Positions 1-11,365 are shown, counted from the first letter of the stretch. The stretch is 64,000 nucleotides of DNA from Bryum argenteum (GCA_037043015.1 CM073329.1:7084648-7148647); one strand, 5' to 3'. Translations and numbers: made by a program. Notes: a model not told the origin generated them from the letters alone.

Positions 1-99
1 GTAAGCAATTTAAAAGTATTTTAGGCTATACAAATAGATAATAGGAGACTGTGACTGCATTTGTAGAATTTTCTTTTCTCAATTTGGCAACGTCCAAAT

Positions 100-760
100 A
101 CCAACTTGATTTCATGTTCATGGTACACAACTTGCAAACAATGAAGTTTTGTGCAATTCACGCCTTCCACCCGAAATTGTACAACTCAACTGTCACGTAC
201 ATATACTAGAAACTTCTAGAAGATGGAGGAACGTCTTGAAGCGTCTCGGAAGTTGCTAGAGAAGTCTTGGAAGTTGCTTGAGAAGTCTCGGAAGAAGCCT
301 TCAACCTCGACTCCTATATATACTACCCTTCAACCCCGACTCCTATATATACTACCCTTCAACCCTTCAACCTCGACTCCTATATATACTACCCTTCAAC
401 CCCGACTCCTATATATACTACCCTTCAACCCTTCAACCTCCACTCCTATATATACTACCCAAAGTTCTTGTTAGTTTGTGTTGAGAATATCTTGTGTCTT
501 TCCGTGTCCATGACATCAACGTTGCGTAACCAGATTAACTCAACGTTGCGTAACTGAGTGCAGAGGTAGTAACTTGCAAACAATAAATTTTTATGCAATT
601 CAGGCCCTCCATCAGCTTCCAATTTATACAAATCAATGTTGCGTAAGTGCGTAACGTGATTTCAAGTTTACATGTTGTAATTTGCAATTTATACCCTCAG
701 TCTACCATGTGTGAATTCATACAACTTAACGTTACGTAACCGCTCAATATCAACATTTGT
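100..760. repeat. Modular repeat region, LTR- or promoter-like
   Basis: Three related modules containing a form of ACTTGCAAACAAT followed by TGCAATTCA and a CCTCCA-like run occur near 127, 569 and 674. The motif CAACGTTGCGTAAC or a close variant occurs at 517-530, 541-554, 631-647 and 726-740. Between them lie a purine-rich stretch with a roughly 22-bp period (about 236-298, GTCTYGGAAGTTGCT-like) and the TATA minisatellite listed separately. The mix of repeated enhancer-like modules, TATA boxes and a following TTGTGTCTTTCCGTGTCC stretch resembles the U3/R part of a retrotransposon LTR. No matching second LTR, primer-binding site or pol is present, so this is inference. Confidence 0.4.
300..460. 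repeat. 29-bp minisatellite with a TATA box in each unit
   Basis: Five copies of a 29-bp unit, TTCAACCYC then GACTCCTATATATACTACCC, start at 300, 329, 366, 395 and 432. A partial TTCAACCC of 8 bp separates pairs, giving a higher-order period of 66 bp (29+29+8). Each unit holds CTATATATA, a strong TATA-box match, so the block is five phased TATA boxes. The short reading frames across it arise from the repeat and are not genes. Confidence 0.85.
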
Positions 761-1019
761 TATCACAAGGTAACATTGCTTACCTAAACCTTTGTGCACA
801 TTTCTACTGAGAAGTGAACATCACCACGTTGTACACTTGTACCTTTCTTCACTCAAATATGTAATTGGTGCTTGTTTGTAAGTTTATTATATATTAAAAT
901 CTAAAATTAGAATATTATCATCAGAAGATGATGCATTCCCTCTTAAGAAACCTACATAAATATTGCTTTTAAAATTCTTCCATTTGTAAATTCTTATGAG
1001 CATATAATGTCAAGACAAA

Positions 1020-1830
1020 GCATGGATTGACAAACACTTTTGTGTCATTAACATAAATTTAAAACCTTTGGCCGCCTTATATTATTATTCTAATTTAAAG
1101 TGAGTTAAAATCTTCCACGTTAATTAGAAGATATTTAAAACCTTACCATATATAGATCTGAAAAGTCCAGACTATGCATGATTCAAAGTGTTAGCACTTG
1201 TGCATTGTAAACATGAAATTGAAACCTTGAGTGGCAAGCCTCATGATATTGGTGTGATTAATGGTAATACTGACATGTTTTGAAGTCATGCACATTAATA
1301 GGAGCAAATTTAAAACCCTATTGTGTACAATAGAGAGTTGAAAAGTCAAGACTTGCAAGACGTGCGTAGACTAACAGCTTGCACTTTTATGTTTTGAACA
1401 TGAATTTGAAACCTTGATTGGCGGCCTCATGTTATTATTTTCATTTACGGTGAGACTAAAATATTGTGAAGTCATACATACAAAGGAATTTGAAAGCTTA
1501 TTGTGTAGATCATAGGAAAGTCAAGACAAGTCAGAGGTGCGCTTGTATGTCATTAACATAAATTTAAAACCATGAGTAACCGCCTCGCATGGATTGAGAG
1601 TGTGTGGACTCATCTTCAACCTTGTGTGGATTGACATTGTTGGCACTTTGTGTGTCATTATCATGAGTCTGAAACCTCTAAAGGTAGCCTCATGTTGTGA
1701 TTCAAATTTATAGCTATGTTAACATGTTGTGTAGTTATGCACACCAATACGAAGAAATTTGAAACCCTATCGTGTACAAAGAGTTGAAAAGTGATGGCGA
1801 TGCATGGATTGACACTCTTGTAGGTATGAA
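1020..1830. repeat. Diverged tandem array, about 170-200 bp units
   Basis: A unit recurs about four to five times with many indels. It runs GGATTGACAC...TTGTGTCATTAACATGAA, then TTTGAAACCTTGAGTGGC, GCCTCATGTTATTATT, a GTGAAGTCATGCACA-like stretch, GAAATTTGAAACCCTATTGT and GTACAATAGAGAGTTGAAAA. Unit starts fall near 1023, 1166, 1350, 1516, 1625 and 1800. No open frame persists. It looks like an old satellite-type array or a decayed element with internal repeats. Confidence 0.7.
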
Positions 1831-1935
1831 TTGTCACAAGCTCACAAGTACTTCTCGTGACTTCCATGAATGAAGGGACACGTAACATATACAAGAGGTT
1901 TGTATGTGTATTTAATGAAGATTGACACCAATCTA

Positions 1936-2000
1936 TGGCTCTTCAAAGTTGCGGCAATCATCCAAAATGTCCAGACCGTAGGCCCGGTTAAGGGTTAATG
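1936..2000 (+). mobile_element. Right-end fragment of the 980-bp TTAA element
   Basis: ATGGCTCTTCAAAGTT...CATCCAAAATGTC then AAGGGTTAA matches the last about 65 bp of the full copy ending at 39787 (GGCTCTTCAAAGTTT...TTCATCCAAAATGTCG...AGGGGTTAA). The rest of the element is absent, and the tandem array lies immediately upstream. Confidence 0.6.
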
Positions 2001-3017
2001 TGTTGGAAAAACAAGCACACGACCTTTTTGTAAAAAAGAAGTAACATTATCAAGCAACACTCTACTCCAATGAACTTTTCAAGAGTTGCATGTATTTCCA
2101 ACACATCGTGGCGGAGTGAGATGTTGCTGCATAGTGACCTTCACTATGCAACAAAATTAATTAATTAACTTAGGTCCTCCCATGCCACATGGACCCCATG
2201 AGTACTCTTTATTTTATGAAATTTTATTCTTTGAGGCTAGCCCCAGCCCTCTCGTACTTGCTCAGGGGAGGAAGGAGCACCAAATGATATGGCATAAATT
2301 TGCTAACCCATAACCCCCTGCCCCCAAGACTCCTCCAGTTGGACCCTCTCATACCCCTCTTCTCCGGATTTTAAGCCGCGATTTGCGGCCCCATTCTAAG
2401 GGCTGTTATGAGATTTTGGGACATAGTGGCAAGCACTTTCAAGAGTAGCAAGAATTTCCAACCCACCCAAGTACAAGCCCCCCCCCCCACCTTCAAGTAG
2501 GGGCAGAGTTCAACATAAACAAAATAGACGCACGTACCAAAAGCACATATAATTGCACTTTTACCAACATAGACAACATTAAAAAAAAAAACTCACGGAA
2601 CTTTTGTACACGCCCGCATAATGATGACATACATAACCCACTAGTTGAATCTTTTGTTTCCTTTCCCTCATGCACAACAGTTTTCGAAGGTGCAGACAAC
2701 CCAACCCACTTCATGTGAGGAGGGGGATTCCCCGGACCATTTAAAAGAGTTTTCCTCCCTTTTATCACACTCATGCACACATGCAATGGCAGAATCTCCA
2801 CATGTCACGTTAAGAACTTTGTAGTCATATGACACTCGCCTACCTGGAGCGTGACATTAAAGAGTGTCAGCGAATTTGACCCCTCACGGAAGTGTCAGCC
2901 ACATGCTGATGTATAATTATCATCAAGTCCCTTACATGATCATGTCACATGTGCTCACACTATCATACCAATGAAGATCACAAGATATCATTTTCAAATA
3001 ATTTGAATGATAGGGTA
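2001..3017. other. Spacer, no gene seen
   Basis: A short GC-richer patch with C runs lies near 2230-2500, including ten C in a row at about 2480. The short frames have no codon bias, splice context or recognisable motif. Confidence 0.5.
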
Positions 3018-3236
3018 CACTAAATTTGATAATTAGTGTTAGATACACTAATTTACATAAACATGTTATAAGTTTTTACTGTTGTTCAATAATTTTACCC
3101 ACTGTATTGGCCAAGATGGGGGTCCTTATATAGTATCAGAATCAATGCTCTTGGTAAATTTTTTTTTAAAAGAAAGTCAAAACTTATAGTCTTTTCAAAT
3201 CTTATAATAATCTAACACTACTTTTCAAATTTAGTG
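3018..3236. mobile_element. TA-flanked MITE, copy 1
   Basis: The element starts CACTAAATTTGATAATTAGT and ends with the reverse complement (CAAATTTAGTG), with TA on both sides (3016-3017, 3237-3238). A second copy lies at 13244-13460 with about 90% similar interior, including TTGGCCAAGATGGGGGTCCT. Small size, long terminal inverted repeats and a TA duplication fit a Stowaway-like (Tc1/mariner) MITE. There is no coding capacity. Confidence 0.85.
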
Positions 3237-3452
3237 TAGTCGTTTATGAAAAACTAGGATATAAAAGATGTTTATTAAATTTTATAGTAGAACATTTAAT
3301 ACATTGTTATTAAAAAAAAGTCAAAACTAAAAATTATAGTAGAGTGGTCTAAAATTGGAGTAGGTTTTACAATGGTGCTTCATTCATAGGTACATAATAG
3401 CTCCTCCACACAATAGTACCATGTACTCACTGCAAACATTATAGGGTATCAC

Positions 3453-3719
3453 TTAACCTCTAACTTTCCTTAAAACCTGAAACGGGCTCTAGAGGTTCCC
3501 AAGGGAGAAAAACTCAGCCAACTTTGACCATTATAATCTCACAAATGAGGAAGAATGAACGGTACAAATGTGGTATGTGAGAAGAATGTCGAGTGAACTT
3601 TGCGATCTTACGGTTGGATCTTTTCAATAATGCTTAGAGTGAGATTTTTTGAGCTTAATCAGAGGAAGGTCCAATTTTGTGACTTAGACCGGTTTGCAAC
3701 AAGGAAATTTAGGGGTTAA
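3453..3719. mobile_element. Short TTAA element (about 267 bp), copy 1
   Basis: Bounded by TTAACCTCTAACTTTCCTT on the left and AAATTTAGGGGTTAA on the right. The interior shares GCCAACTTTGACCATTATAA and a GATCTTACGGTTGGATCTT stretch with copies at 12290, 14885 and 15955. TTAA is present at both ends, as expected of a piggyBac-type target duplication. It is non-coding. Confidence 0.8.
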
Positions 3720-5577
3720 GGAAGAGTTCCAACTTAAAAAATTCATAACTCATTGTAGAAGAGTCCAAATATGATGATTCCACTTGCTTTATCTTTCTAC
3801 TAATTTTTCCCATGCACCGAAATTGCTCGCACTGGTAACATCCCCATGCTGAGAATTGCGTCACTATTGGCCACCTTACTATAGGTAGTTGGTATGACTT
3901 CCACTTCAAATATGTAATAAATGAACCCAAACTGTGCTATTCCAATCTCTTTGTGCAGATCACCTCTTCAAAGAGCTTGCCAATCTCAAATTTGTGCACT
4001 TATTTAGCATGTTACCTTGAACCTTCACCTTCTCTAGACTAATAATATTCCCATTAGCAATTCTCAATGCAAAAACAAAGAGAATCTATAGACTTCTATA
4101 GCAGCACTACCATAATTTAATTTCTTGCCATTTTACGATGAGATTAGATTTCCAAGAAGTTACCAATTAAAACTTCTAGAATCCCACAAGTAGGTGAAAG
4201 CAAGTAGCACTAAATAAGGCCTAGTACTTTTTACTGCATAAGCCAAACCATGATTGCAACAGTGTTTTTGTTTCGAGAACATGAGCAGCACTCCTCTAGC
4301 AACTTATTTTTGGGGATACGATAACTAAACGGGGAATTCTTTTTTTTTGCGTGCTTTTTTCGGGCCCACAATGTGGTCATGTTTGCATCACCGCATGTCA
4401 GGTACAGTGTTGTCCAGAGGAGTCAAACCAGCAGTAGGAATGTACTCACTCACTACGACCGATGACTAAATCTTTACCACCGTCATCACCAGATTTGCTT
4501 ACCTCACCTCGCACAATTTCCGGCTACCAATTTATGTACATGACGCAACACATGACACACACATCCTTTCGATGTTCTTTTAAAAAAATAGTCTTTTAGA
4601 TGCTTCGCCCACCAACCGGAAAACGAGGGGATGATGATCTCACTATGATACGATACTTAGAATCAATTTTAACATCCCCATTGTGGACGTAACTACTTAT
4701 GGTATCGTAGCGGTATTTGACCATGTCGTACTTTTGATATTGGAATTTGACCACGTCGCTCGCTCGACATGTAGATTAATTTTCCAAACATGTCAAAAAG
4801 AACTTCGCATGTTACTTGAACACGTAATTGCTAATCACTTTGCTTATGCACTATTCTCCGTCTAGTGCATTCAATATACATCGCATGGAAAGTTATTCGT
4901 TGCAACGTACCATGACGTGATAATCATGATTGCTAACCATATGAAGATTACAACAAGCTATGGACTAAAAGTAACTTGGTCTTGCTAAGATGTTCTTGGA
5001 CACAACCATGACACTTGGATAATAAAGTTATCCTCGTTGTATACACACAATTCACATGCATTCACCAATAATGTACTTGGACACGTGAAAGTCATTACAA
5101 TATATACACATGTTCCAAAAATCATTAGGGTATGTATACACATGTTCCAAAACATTAAAATTCCTTTTTGAAAAAGGAAGAATTTCATAAATTCTATTGT
5201 TTGAAACGATTCAATAGAAAAATACTCAAAAACAGACAAACAAGTAGGTTTGTTCAAAAAGGATGCACCAACATTTAGTGCAGAGTTGGGGGACCCCCAT
5301 TTTCCATTGATGCCAAGCGTGTTAGGGTTTTTCCAAGATGTTGAATTCTCACCACAGAACCTTCGTTCTGCTCCAACCAACGATAAAAAAACCACAAAAA
5401 TCATGTGGGTGGGGATTCACTAACATAGTGAATGAGAATCCTCCCGCACTTTTTCTTTTCCATGCCCTGATTCTATTCCATGCTTGGTCCCTCCTCGCTC
5501 TCTACAATATTTTTCTCATCACTAAGCAAAAGGGAAGAGAAGGGATGGAGGAGTAGGAGCTTGTAATAACCAGATCA
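3720..5577. other. Spacer, no gene supported
   Basis: AT-rich unique sequence. A 139-codon frame on the minus strand (4985-5404) has no recognisable domain, no biased composition and no splice partner. Direct repeats of ACACATGTTCCAAAA occur near 5100-5160. Nothing else stands out. Confidence 0.45.
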
Positions 5578-7731
5578 TCATGTCGGTAACTGCAGTGCTT
5601 GGATATCATCTTCTTCTTCTATACAAAAGGATGCTTCTTGGCTACACCGACAGAAAAAATGGCAGCTTTCGATGACGAATGGTGTCACCCACATGGATTG
5701 CATGGTTGTTTGTTTTGGAATTGCTCTTGAATTGTGTGTCTTGTTTGTTTTCTTCAGGTCATCTCTGCGTCCATGATGTTGTAGCGCATGCCTTCTCTTG
5801 AATCGAAGGACGATTGACTGCACAATCGCTTCGGTGACTTCAAATCGTCTCCATCGCTTGTGCATCCGTCTGACCCCAGTGACAGTTTCTTCGACAGTTT
5901 TTGGCCTTCGGAGTCTTTCGGTCTGCTCCTGGTCAACAGCCAAACTCACATCAAGACTTGGAAAAGGCTTGGTCAAGGACTGCTAAACCTTCTTGAGGTG
6001 AACACCATACTGGAACTATAGTTATTCCTTAACCTTAAGAATACACATACACCAGGGTTTATGAACCATTCCCTAAAAACGAGAATAAGGACATCTTCAA
6101 CGTAACCCTAGCTGAAAGTTAAGTCATGTTTCGGATCCTATGAATTCATGTTCTGGCAAAAGAGAAACTTGTTTGTTATGCATCGAGGTCTGATTTCTAG
6201 TGATTCATATGTATAGTGGAAGAGTGCTGCACCTTTTTCTTGTGTCCAAGAACCGAGCCAGCGAGTTCTTTCGAGCATTCGGCAAGGCTGTAAGCAAGAA
6301 ACAAACAGGGAGAATTTATCAACAACAACAACAAACAGGTGATGGAATAGATCGATGGAAAACAAGCAGGTGAAGCATTGAAGGAATGGATGGAGTGAGG
6401 TGTAGCGGAGCTTACGTTTGGCCGCGCCTTGTTGCCGCCGAGACTTGCCACTTTCAGAGACAGTAATCTTCACCGACACCGGAGACAATTCAGAACCTGG
6501 CGCCGGTGACCCACTCTCTACATTAGCAGCATCTGAATGTGCTGCATCATCTTCGATGATAATACATTCTGGTGTAACAACCTTAGGCGGCACTCTTGCT
6601 TTCTCTGCGAACAGCATAATGAGCCGTGCCTGCACAACAAGAGATCATGAGTAACATTGAAGCGACATCGAAGTATTAAATTAACTGAATTAGTGAAACG
6701 TGCGAGCAATTGAAGCATGACAGTGCTGTCTCTTACCTTATCTTCAGGCACATCATCACACACATTCACAGTGCCGGCATAGAAGATCGTTAACGGCGCA
6801 GTCCTCGGTTCAGAGGACGAAACAACAGCCTTCGGAGCAGCCCTGGCAACCAGAATCCATAACCACATATCAGCAATGGAAGCTTGTGATGGAGAATCCC
6901 ATCACCTAGTGACGAAAGGAGAGGCTTACATTTCTCGTGACGCAGGCTCCTCAACAATCGGCTTCAAATTTCGTGTGCTTTTGCCTGGTTCTGTCCGTTT
7001 GGGAGCCAACATGGGTCGGCTATGTCGATCAGGCCGTTGTGCCAATGCTTCTAAAGCTCGGTTCGCGATCACCTTCAACGAGTCTTGTTCTAGTTCCAGA
7101 TTGCGATCTTGCTGCTGCTGCAACAACCAAAATCTCCATAACATCAAACACTAAACCAACACTAACCAAAAGATCATTCAATAAAAAAAAATAGCAAGAA
7201 GCTTACAGGTACTTGAGGCGATGTGGCCGCCGCAGGAGCAGAAGCGCCATTCCAAGCAGGCCATCGCGACCCTACCAAAAAAAAAACGAAACAAACATCC
7301 ATAAGTCCCAGTATAGTAACACTAAAAACTCAGATCCAGCAACAATTGAAGAGAAGAAACCTACCAAGTTTGAGGATGAGACGCCAGCATTCATCCGGCG
7401 ACAAATTCTCCACATCAGGTTTCACGGAAGCAGGAGCATTAGCAGTACTAATGCCGCGAGTGGCAGAAGCTTTATTATGAGGATTCTCAACCCCCCGTCG
7501 ATAAAACCCCGTGAATGCACCGCCACACACTTTCCCACTCGGTTGAGGCAAATTACGCAAGCTCGTAAGACTCTTCGCTCCACCAGCGAGCATGTTCAAC
7601 CCATTTCGCGAAAGCGAGCTCAACATTCCGGGAAAGCTGCTATCATCAGGACCCACTACTTCGCTACTGCCGCTCCTTCCCAAGAACGAAAAATCCCCTC
7701 GCTCCTCGCATCCTCCTCCATCGCCCTTCAT
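5578..7731 (-). CDS. JAZ: JAZ/TIFY-family jasmonate-pathway repressor
   Basis: JAZ proteins repress MYC-type transcription factors in the nucleus and are degraded through COI1 when jasmonate (or dn-OPDA in bryophytes) is bound. Exons read on the minus strand: 7731-7365, 7271-7207, 7117-6930, 6842-6737, 6629-6416, 6287-about 6233, each with GT-AG borders and matching phases; a terminal exon probably starts at 5979. The start is the ATG at 7731; the codon two upstream is GTG. The N-terminus contains ERGDFSFLG, like the ERDFLGL motif of JAZ proteins. The TIFY (ZIM) domain is split between exons 4 and 5: PLTIFYAGTVNVCDDVPEDK then ARLIMLFAEKAR. The Jas motif in exon 6 is LPNARKNSLARFLDTRKK. About 332 residues precede the Jas intron. 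The last exon is uncertain: phase 0 joins SLTKPFPSL (PF where PY is usual) and stays open to 5578, while another frame ending at 5754 has more protein-like composition. Reading through the intron stops at 6197. Confidence 0.85.
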
Positions 7732-7959
7732 CCTCACTCACAAGCTCGTTTCCGGCCTGCCTTGTCTGTTCAGTAATCTCCGAGCACCCACCCGCACAAG
7801 CTCCAGTACTCCATAGCCCGAAATCACCACCCTGATTACCCTGCTAAAGAATTGCCTGCTTGCGAGGGTTGTGATGGTTCTAAGCGCATGAGAGATTGCT
7901 TCGGGGAAAGGGTGAATGCAAGTAAGGTAGCTAACGGGACAAAGGGTGCGGGTGCGGCC

Positions 7960-8013
7960 GACGTCACGGTATGCGTCACTGCGCGTCACCGCACGGTACC
8001 GTCTGTGACGTCA
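7960..8013. promoter_or_regulatory. Paired CRE/C-box-like bZIP sites upstream of JAZ
   Basis: GACGTCAC at 7960-7967, two GCGTCAC elements between, and the palindrome TGACGTCA at 8006-8013 lie 230-285 bp upstream of the JAZ start codon, in a GC-rich patch. TGACG and ACGTCA cores are bound by plant TGA-class and other bZIP factors. That they control this gene is inferred from position. No CACGTG G-box (the usual MYC2 site) was seen here. Confidence 0.45.
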
Positions 8014-8099
8014 GCAGGCGCTCATCATCAGCACCTATCGCATCAGCATGGGAAAATGGAAGGTGGGCTGGTGGCTATATGCAAATCACTTTCACTTTT

Positions 8100-8664
8100 A
8101 GCTTTTTGGGATGGAACTTTTTAGTGATCAGTTATCAATTCTGAAAGTTTTTGGAATAATTTTGAGAATTGCAAAAAAGGGTTTGTTGTACGATTGCAAA
8201 AAGGTTTTGGTTTTTGATTGGAATGGTAGGATTTTGTAGTTTTTTTATTTTGGATGAATGAGAAGATAGTATTCGATGAGTTAGTTGTTGGAATCTTATA
8301 GTTTGAAACTTCGTGGCACTCCCTACCTTATTTCGTACTTTCGTAAGTAGTTATTGATACTTGAAGTTGAAATAATGTCACATTTTGTTTACAGGAGTTT
8401 TGTTGTAAGATTGCAAATAGGTGTTTTGGAATGGTAAGCGAGGTCATTTTAGATTGTTTGTAGTTTTATTTCAATGAACGCCAAGTGTATGAAAATAGTT
8501 TGTAATAGTGTGATATTGTGTGGCACTACCCACTTCAATTTTCAACTAGTTATTTTTCCTAAGAAGTGGAATATTGTCATGTTCTAGAAAAAAAAATATC
8601 ACATACGAAAAATGATATGATTAGATAAATTTACATATCTTGCGAGAAAAGGATAGAAGATGCA
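8100..8664. other. Spacer upstream of JAZ
   Basis: AT-rich sequence with weak repetition of GATTGCAAAAAGG/GTTTTGG phrases near 8170-8210 and 8400-8430. No coding sequence or RNA gene was recognised. Confidence 0.4.
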
Positions 8665-9588
8665 TTAACCCCTAAATGTCCTTAGGGTATTTTTAAAAGG
8701 CCAAATACTCATTTCTGAAAAAAGTGGCATAGATGAAAATAAAGGTGACCTATTATGATCTCAATTGTACATACTCGAAATAGACTTTTTGAAAATCACG
8801 TGGACCAAAACTTGACTCATGGGACCTTTTAGATTGCGAGATCGTAAGGTTTTAGTGTGCAAAATAGGATACAAAAAACTTATCATTTTCACTTTGACGT
8901 GAAAATACTACCAACATGAAATTTGTAATAAAAAAAATCACCAACTAGAAAGTTGTTCATCTTCATCTCTATTGTACCAAAAAATTATCATCAAAAAATA
9001 TCTTGACTCATATAGTAGCCTTGCAATGGTGAAACTCCTAAACATTTTACAAAGGAAAAACAGTCCAAAACTAGACCACTTGCACTCAAATCCATGTCTT
9101 ATCTTCAATACATTTTTGATGGGGTCAAGCTTTCCACCACTAAAACTAAAATATAATTTGAATCCATCCCAAAATATAAAGTCAAAATCTAATGGTTGAT
9201 GAAGGAGCTGTAGCTCTTTAAAAAACATTCATTTCCCTACTCTTTCATCATAGAAACATCAATGCAAAGTTATCGAGATCAAAAAACTTCAGATCAAAAA
9301 AGTTGTTGAGATGCATCTAGAGATCACAATCATGCAAGAAAAATTTTCACACAATTGGCTTGCAATGATACAACATGCCAAACGTTTGCAAACCCAAAAA
9401 CAAAAGCAACCTTCACCAAAATGCATACCATTTATTCATACTTTATGATATGGATCTACAATTTTTACCACACAAACAAGACTTGATTTGTAACCCAACC
9501 CAAGTGATTTCATCCAAAACTGAGTTACGCTCTTCAAGTTACGGCTCTTCAAAGTTTCAACACTTCATCCAAAATGTCGTTTTTTTCG
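8665..9588 (+). mobile_element. Long TTAA element, copy A (right end lost)
   Basis: Starts TTAACCCCTAAATGTCCTTA and aligns throughout with copy B (38811-39787), sharing GACTCATGGGACC, TCCAAAACTAGACC and CATCCAAAATGTCG. Similarity stops near 9588, just short of where the right inverted terminus should be, so this copy is truncated or overwritten. The similar reading frames in copies A, B and C follow DNA homology and encode no recognisable transposase. Confidence 0.8.
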
Positions 9589-10034
9589 TTAATACCCAAC
9601 AATTTTTATTCCAAACCTCGAAAGGGGCTAAATACCCGAATCAAAAAATCAGTTCGTTAACTTTGTTGAAATTAGTATCAAGCGCTGGATTAGTAACCGC
9701 AGGCAATGAGAATAGTAAGGGAATTTAGCTTTCATAACACCAAAACCCGGTAAAGTCCAAACACTAGAATCCAAAAGCCCCTTCCCAAGTAGCCCCCCCT
9801 TGGACGGGCAGTGAGTGGGCTGCCCCCACCAAGGGAGGGGGCGGGCACCTTCCGAGTGCTTGCTTGCTTTTACAACATGTGGGGGTGATGCTGTGCTTAC
9901 GCTACTAAAAGTTCCCTTTTAATATTTAATCTTCTTTTTCTTGAACCAATTATGATTCTCCAATTCATTTTCTAATGAAGAAATTGATGGGTTCTTTCCC
10001 CATGCTGAGTGGAATTTCACGTGTAATTCATACA
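9589..10034. other. Spacer with a GC-rich patch
   Basis: Around 9785-9860 is a GC-rich patch with partly complementary GGGCAGTG...GCTGCCCC and CCCTTGG...CCAAGGGAGG runs. Otherwise AT-rich unique sequence without a supported gene. Confidence 0.4.
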
Positions 10035-10870
10035 TTTGTTTAGTAGAGGATTTGATATGTTGCTTTTTTGATTCAAGCGGTGTTGGTGTAAAGGCATCTT
10101 ACGCCCGGTAAACGGGAAGTAAAGGGAGCTTTGCAAGGCCATGTTGCTTGCTGAGACTATTTTTTTGTCTCATGCAAGTAGGTTAGTAAGGTAGAATGCC
10201 CTTAAACCGTTCGGCCCCCTTGAAGCGCATGCTAGACTGCCTGTTAAACCGCCCATGGCCTGGACCTTTTTGCACCCACGGCAAAAAAGAATATTCTGAA
10301 ATCTGAGGGTTCATAGTGACTTGATATGGAATCTTTTTGCACGGTTTTTGCTACATGCGTGACCCGCCACAAATGAGAGTCTACTGAGCGGTTTAAGGTC
10401 ATGAACACTTTTGACTTCAAAAATTTGTGGTAAATTCATCTTTTGCTATTTAATTCTGGAAATTTTTGCATTCACTCTCCCTCTTGTTTCTCCATCGAAG
10501 AAAAATTACAAACAATACACACGATGTCCACAACCATGCTGAATCTCTTATTTGAGCGGTTTAAGGGCATTCTACCTTAGTGAGCCTCCACTATGACCGC
10601 TGACAAGGTAATGTGTAGTTTGCCTTCTTCACTTCTTTCTTTTTAATTTCAAAAGTACCCATGATTCTCTCTGGAACTTGTCCTTATGTTGGTTGTGTGA
10701 GCCACTGTAGCCCTTGCTGGCCTGTCATGCCTTGCCGGGGCCAGGTGCGGCGCATGTAAGGGATGCCCTAACAAGATCTGCATAGATTTTTCACTAGTGC
10801 AAGGCTATCATCTTAGCCAAGATATTATCTCATGAGTTATTTTGGTACGACGCTCTTCTTCAGATGAAGG
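10035..10870 (+). repeat. Tandem segmental duplication, copy 1 (interrupted)
   Basis: Shares with copy 2 the order GGTGTTGG, GGAAGTAAAGGGAGCTTTG, AAGGCCATGTTGCTTGC, TGATTCTCTCTGGAACTTGT, TTTTCACTAGTGCAAGGC and CGCTCTTCTTCA. It is longer by about 385 bp because an element is inserted at 10191-10575. No open frame spans either copy. Confidence 0.8.
10191..10575. mobile_element. 385-bp inverted-repeat element inserted in copy 1
   Basis: Termini are GTAGAATGCCCTTAAACCG and CGGTTTAAGGGCATTCTAC, an inverted repeat of 19 bp. It lies between TTAGTAAG (left) and TTAGTGAG (right), an 8-bp near-direct repeat. Copy 2 of the surrounding duplication lacks the insert, giving a natural empty site. An 8-bp duplication would fit hAT elements, but the family is unproven. 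It is non-coding. Confidence 0.75.
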
Positions 10871-11365
10871 TAAAGAACTGTTTTTACAAGGGAATTTGAT
10901 ATATTCTTTCAAGTTGTAGCTTTTTTTTATTTAAGTGGTGTTGGCGTTAAGGAACCCTCTATTGTGAACGGGTCTTAGGCCTTGTGGATAGGAAGTAAAG
11001 GGAGCTTTGGAAGGCCATGTTGCTTGCCAAGATTTTTTTTGTCTCATGCAAGTAAGTTAGTAGTTAGCCTCTACCATGACTGCATGACAATGCAATGTGT
11101 AATTTGCCTTCCACCTATTTTTTCTATCTCAAAAGAACCAATGATTCTCTCTGGAACTTGTCCTCGTGTTGGTTATGTGAGCCATTGTGGCCCTTGCCGC
11201 CCCACCTTCCCTTGTTGGGGCAAGGTGCCGCACATGTAAGGGATATCCTAAAAAGAACTTCACAGACTTTTCACTAGTGCAAGGCCATTATCTTAGCCAA
11301 TAAATTATCTCATGAGTTATTGTGGTACCACGCTCTTCTTCAAATGAAGGTAAAAAACTTCCTAC
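10871..11365 (+). repeat. Tandem segmental duplication, copy 2 (uninterrupted)
   Basis: About 495 bp corresponding to copy 1 without the insertion. Divergence (many substitutions, small indels) shows the duplication is old. Confidence 0.8.

Noticed and set aside
4985..5404. 139-codon minus-strand frame as a gene
   Set aside because: No domain, no signal or membrane layout, no splice partners; AT-rich spacer composition.
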